DNA from: Homoserinimonas aerilata
Lineage (GTDB): Bacteria; Actinomycetota; Actinomycetes; Actinomycetales; Microbacteriaceae
Reading direction: 5' to 3'
Assembly (NCBI RefSeq): GCF_006716125.1
Contig: NZ_VFOM01000004.1
Span: forward strand, 62,001 to 126,000
Length of the DNA stretch: 64,000 nucleotides
Part shown: positions 63,949 to 64,000 of the stretch, piece by piece
How the letters are laid out: each line of letters opens with the position of its first letter
Numbering within the stretch: the first letter of the stretch is position 1
Notes under the pieces: generated by a model
Told to the model about the DNA's origin: nothing
The model's input: the letters and a program-made list of their open reading frames with translations, nothing else
Databases searched by the model: none
Translations under genes and position numbers: made by a program

Positions 63949-64000
63949 TCGCCAACATCTGCTTTCACGGCATCGGCACGATCATCCGCGAACGTGAACC
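63945..64000 (+). CDS. Probable polysaccharide deacetylase, start only
   Basis: Only 18 codons are in the window, MIANICFHGIGTIIREREP in content. The start ICFHGIG is that of NodB-type polysaccharide deacetylases, where the His is near the first strand. It shares an ATGA overlap with the preceding glycosyltransferase gene, so it belongs to the same operon. The identification rests on a short stretch. Confidence 0.5.
   Translation, partial: MIANICFHGIGTIIRERE

Overview
The window comes from a high-GC Gram-positive bacterium, most probably an actinobacterium of the Microbacteriaceae. Three things point there: pervasive G/C third positions, many GTG starts joined to the previous stop (GTGA/ATGA overlaps), and a housekeeping backbone that matches actinobacterial synteny, namely ppa / tilS-hpt / ftsH-folE-folP-folB-folK-DUF3180-(PH proteins)-DUF2520-panC / lysS. 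That order is known, for example, around the M. tuberculosis ftsH-lysS region. The genus cannot be fixed from sequence reading alone.

Layout. 1-3944: a partial lipoprotein gene, a DUF2975-type membrane protein with a small HTH regulator (perfect palindromic operator in front), a pirin, a lipoprotein and two small membrane proteins. 3944-5473: lysS. 5543-17212: a ten-gene minus-strand catabolic operon plus a divergent IclR regulator, with clusters of one interspersed repeat on both sides. The operon encodes an osmoprotectant-type ABC transporter, a formaldehyde-activating-enzyme (Fae) homologue, four oxidoreductases and a FGGY kinase. It lies between panC and lysS, which are near neighbours in related genomes, so it looks like an inserted metabolic cassette. 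17220-25927: the pantothenate/folate/ftsH backbone. 25995-28498: a second insert, a thioredoxin-reductase-like flavoprotein and a methyltransferase opposite a cupin-HTH regulator. 28523-30761: hpt, tilS (with a palindromic insert in its reading frame) and ppa. 30775-38225: an AraC regulator, a VOC protein, two paralogous coiled-coil M23 peptidases, tRNA-Glu/Asp/Phe, a NUDIX hydrolase, a class-C beta-lactamase-like hydrolase and a neutral zinc metallopeptidase.

38734 to the window end is a surface polysaccharide locus. It starts with a polyprenyl-phosphate sugar transferase translationally joined to a 1546-residue secreted protein (N,N-dimethylformamidase-like domain plus four DUF4082 domains). 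Amino-sugar genes follow (Gfo/Idh dehydrogenase, epimerase, two DegT aminotransferases, a NeuD/PglD-type acetyltransferase), then three glycosyltransferases and a flippase. Next is a tightly packed quartet: acyl-CoA ligase, PLP decarboxylase, acyl carrier protein and asparagine-synthetase-like amidotransferase. This constellation is known from exosortase-A loci of Gram-negative bacteria, but no exosortase is visible here. A second DUF4082 protein with a beta-helix, a GNAT protein, a GT2 and the start of a probable polysaccharide deacetylase close the window. The quartet suggests an undescribed amino-acid or amine decoration of an actinobacterial exopolysaccharide and is the best candidate for a new system; the Fae-containing cassette is the second.

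Repeats are prominent. A 35-bp family (GGTCTCGAGACGG...CTCGACCAGC and degenerate relatives), a 57-59-bp family with terminal inverted repeats, and several palindromes (perfect 29-bp arms at 1684-1753; GAGTTGCC/GGCAACTC elements at 2842 and inside tilS) fill most of the larger intergenic gaps.
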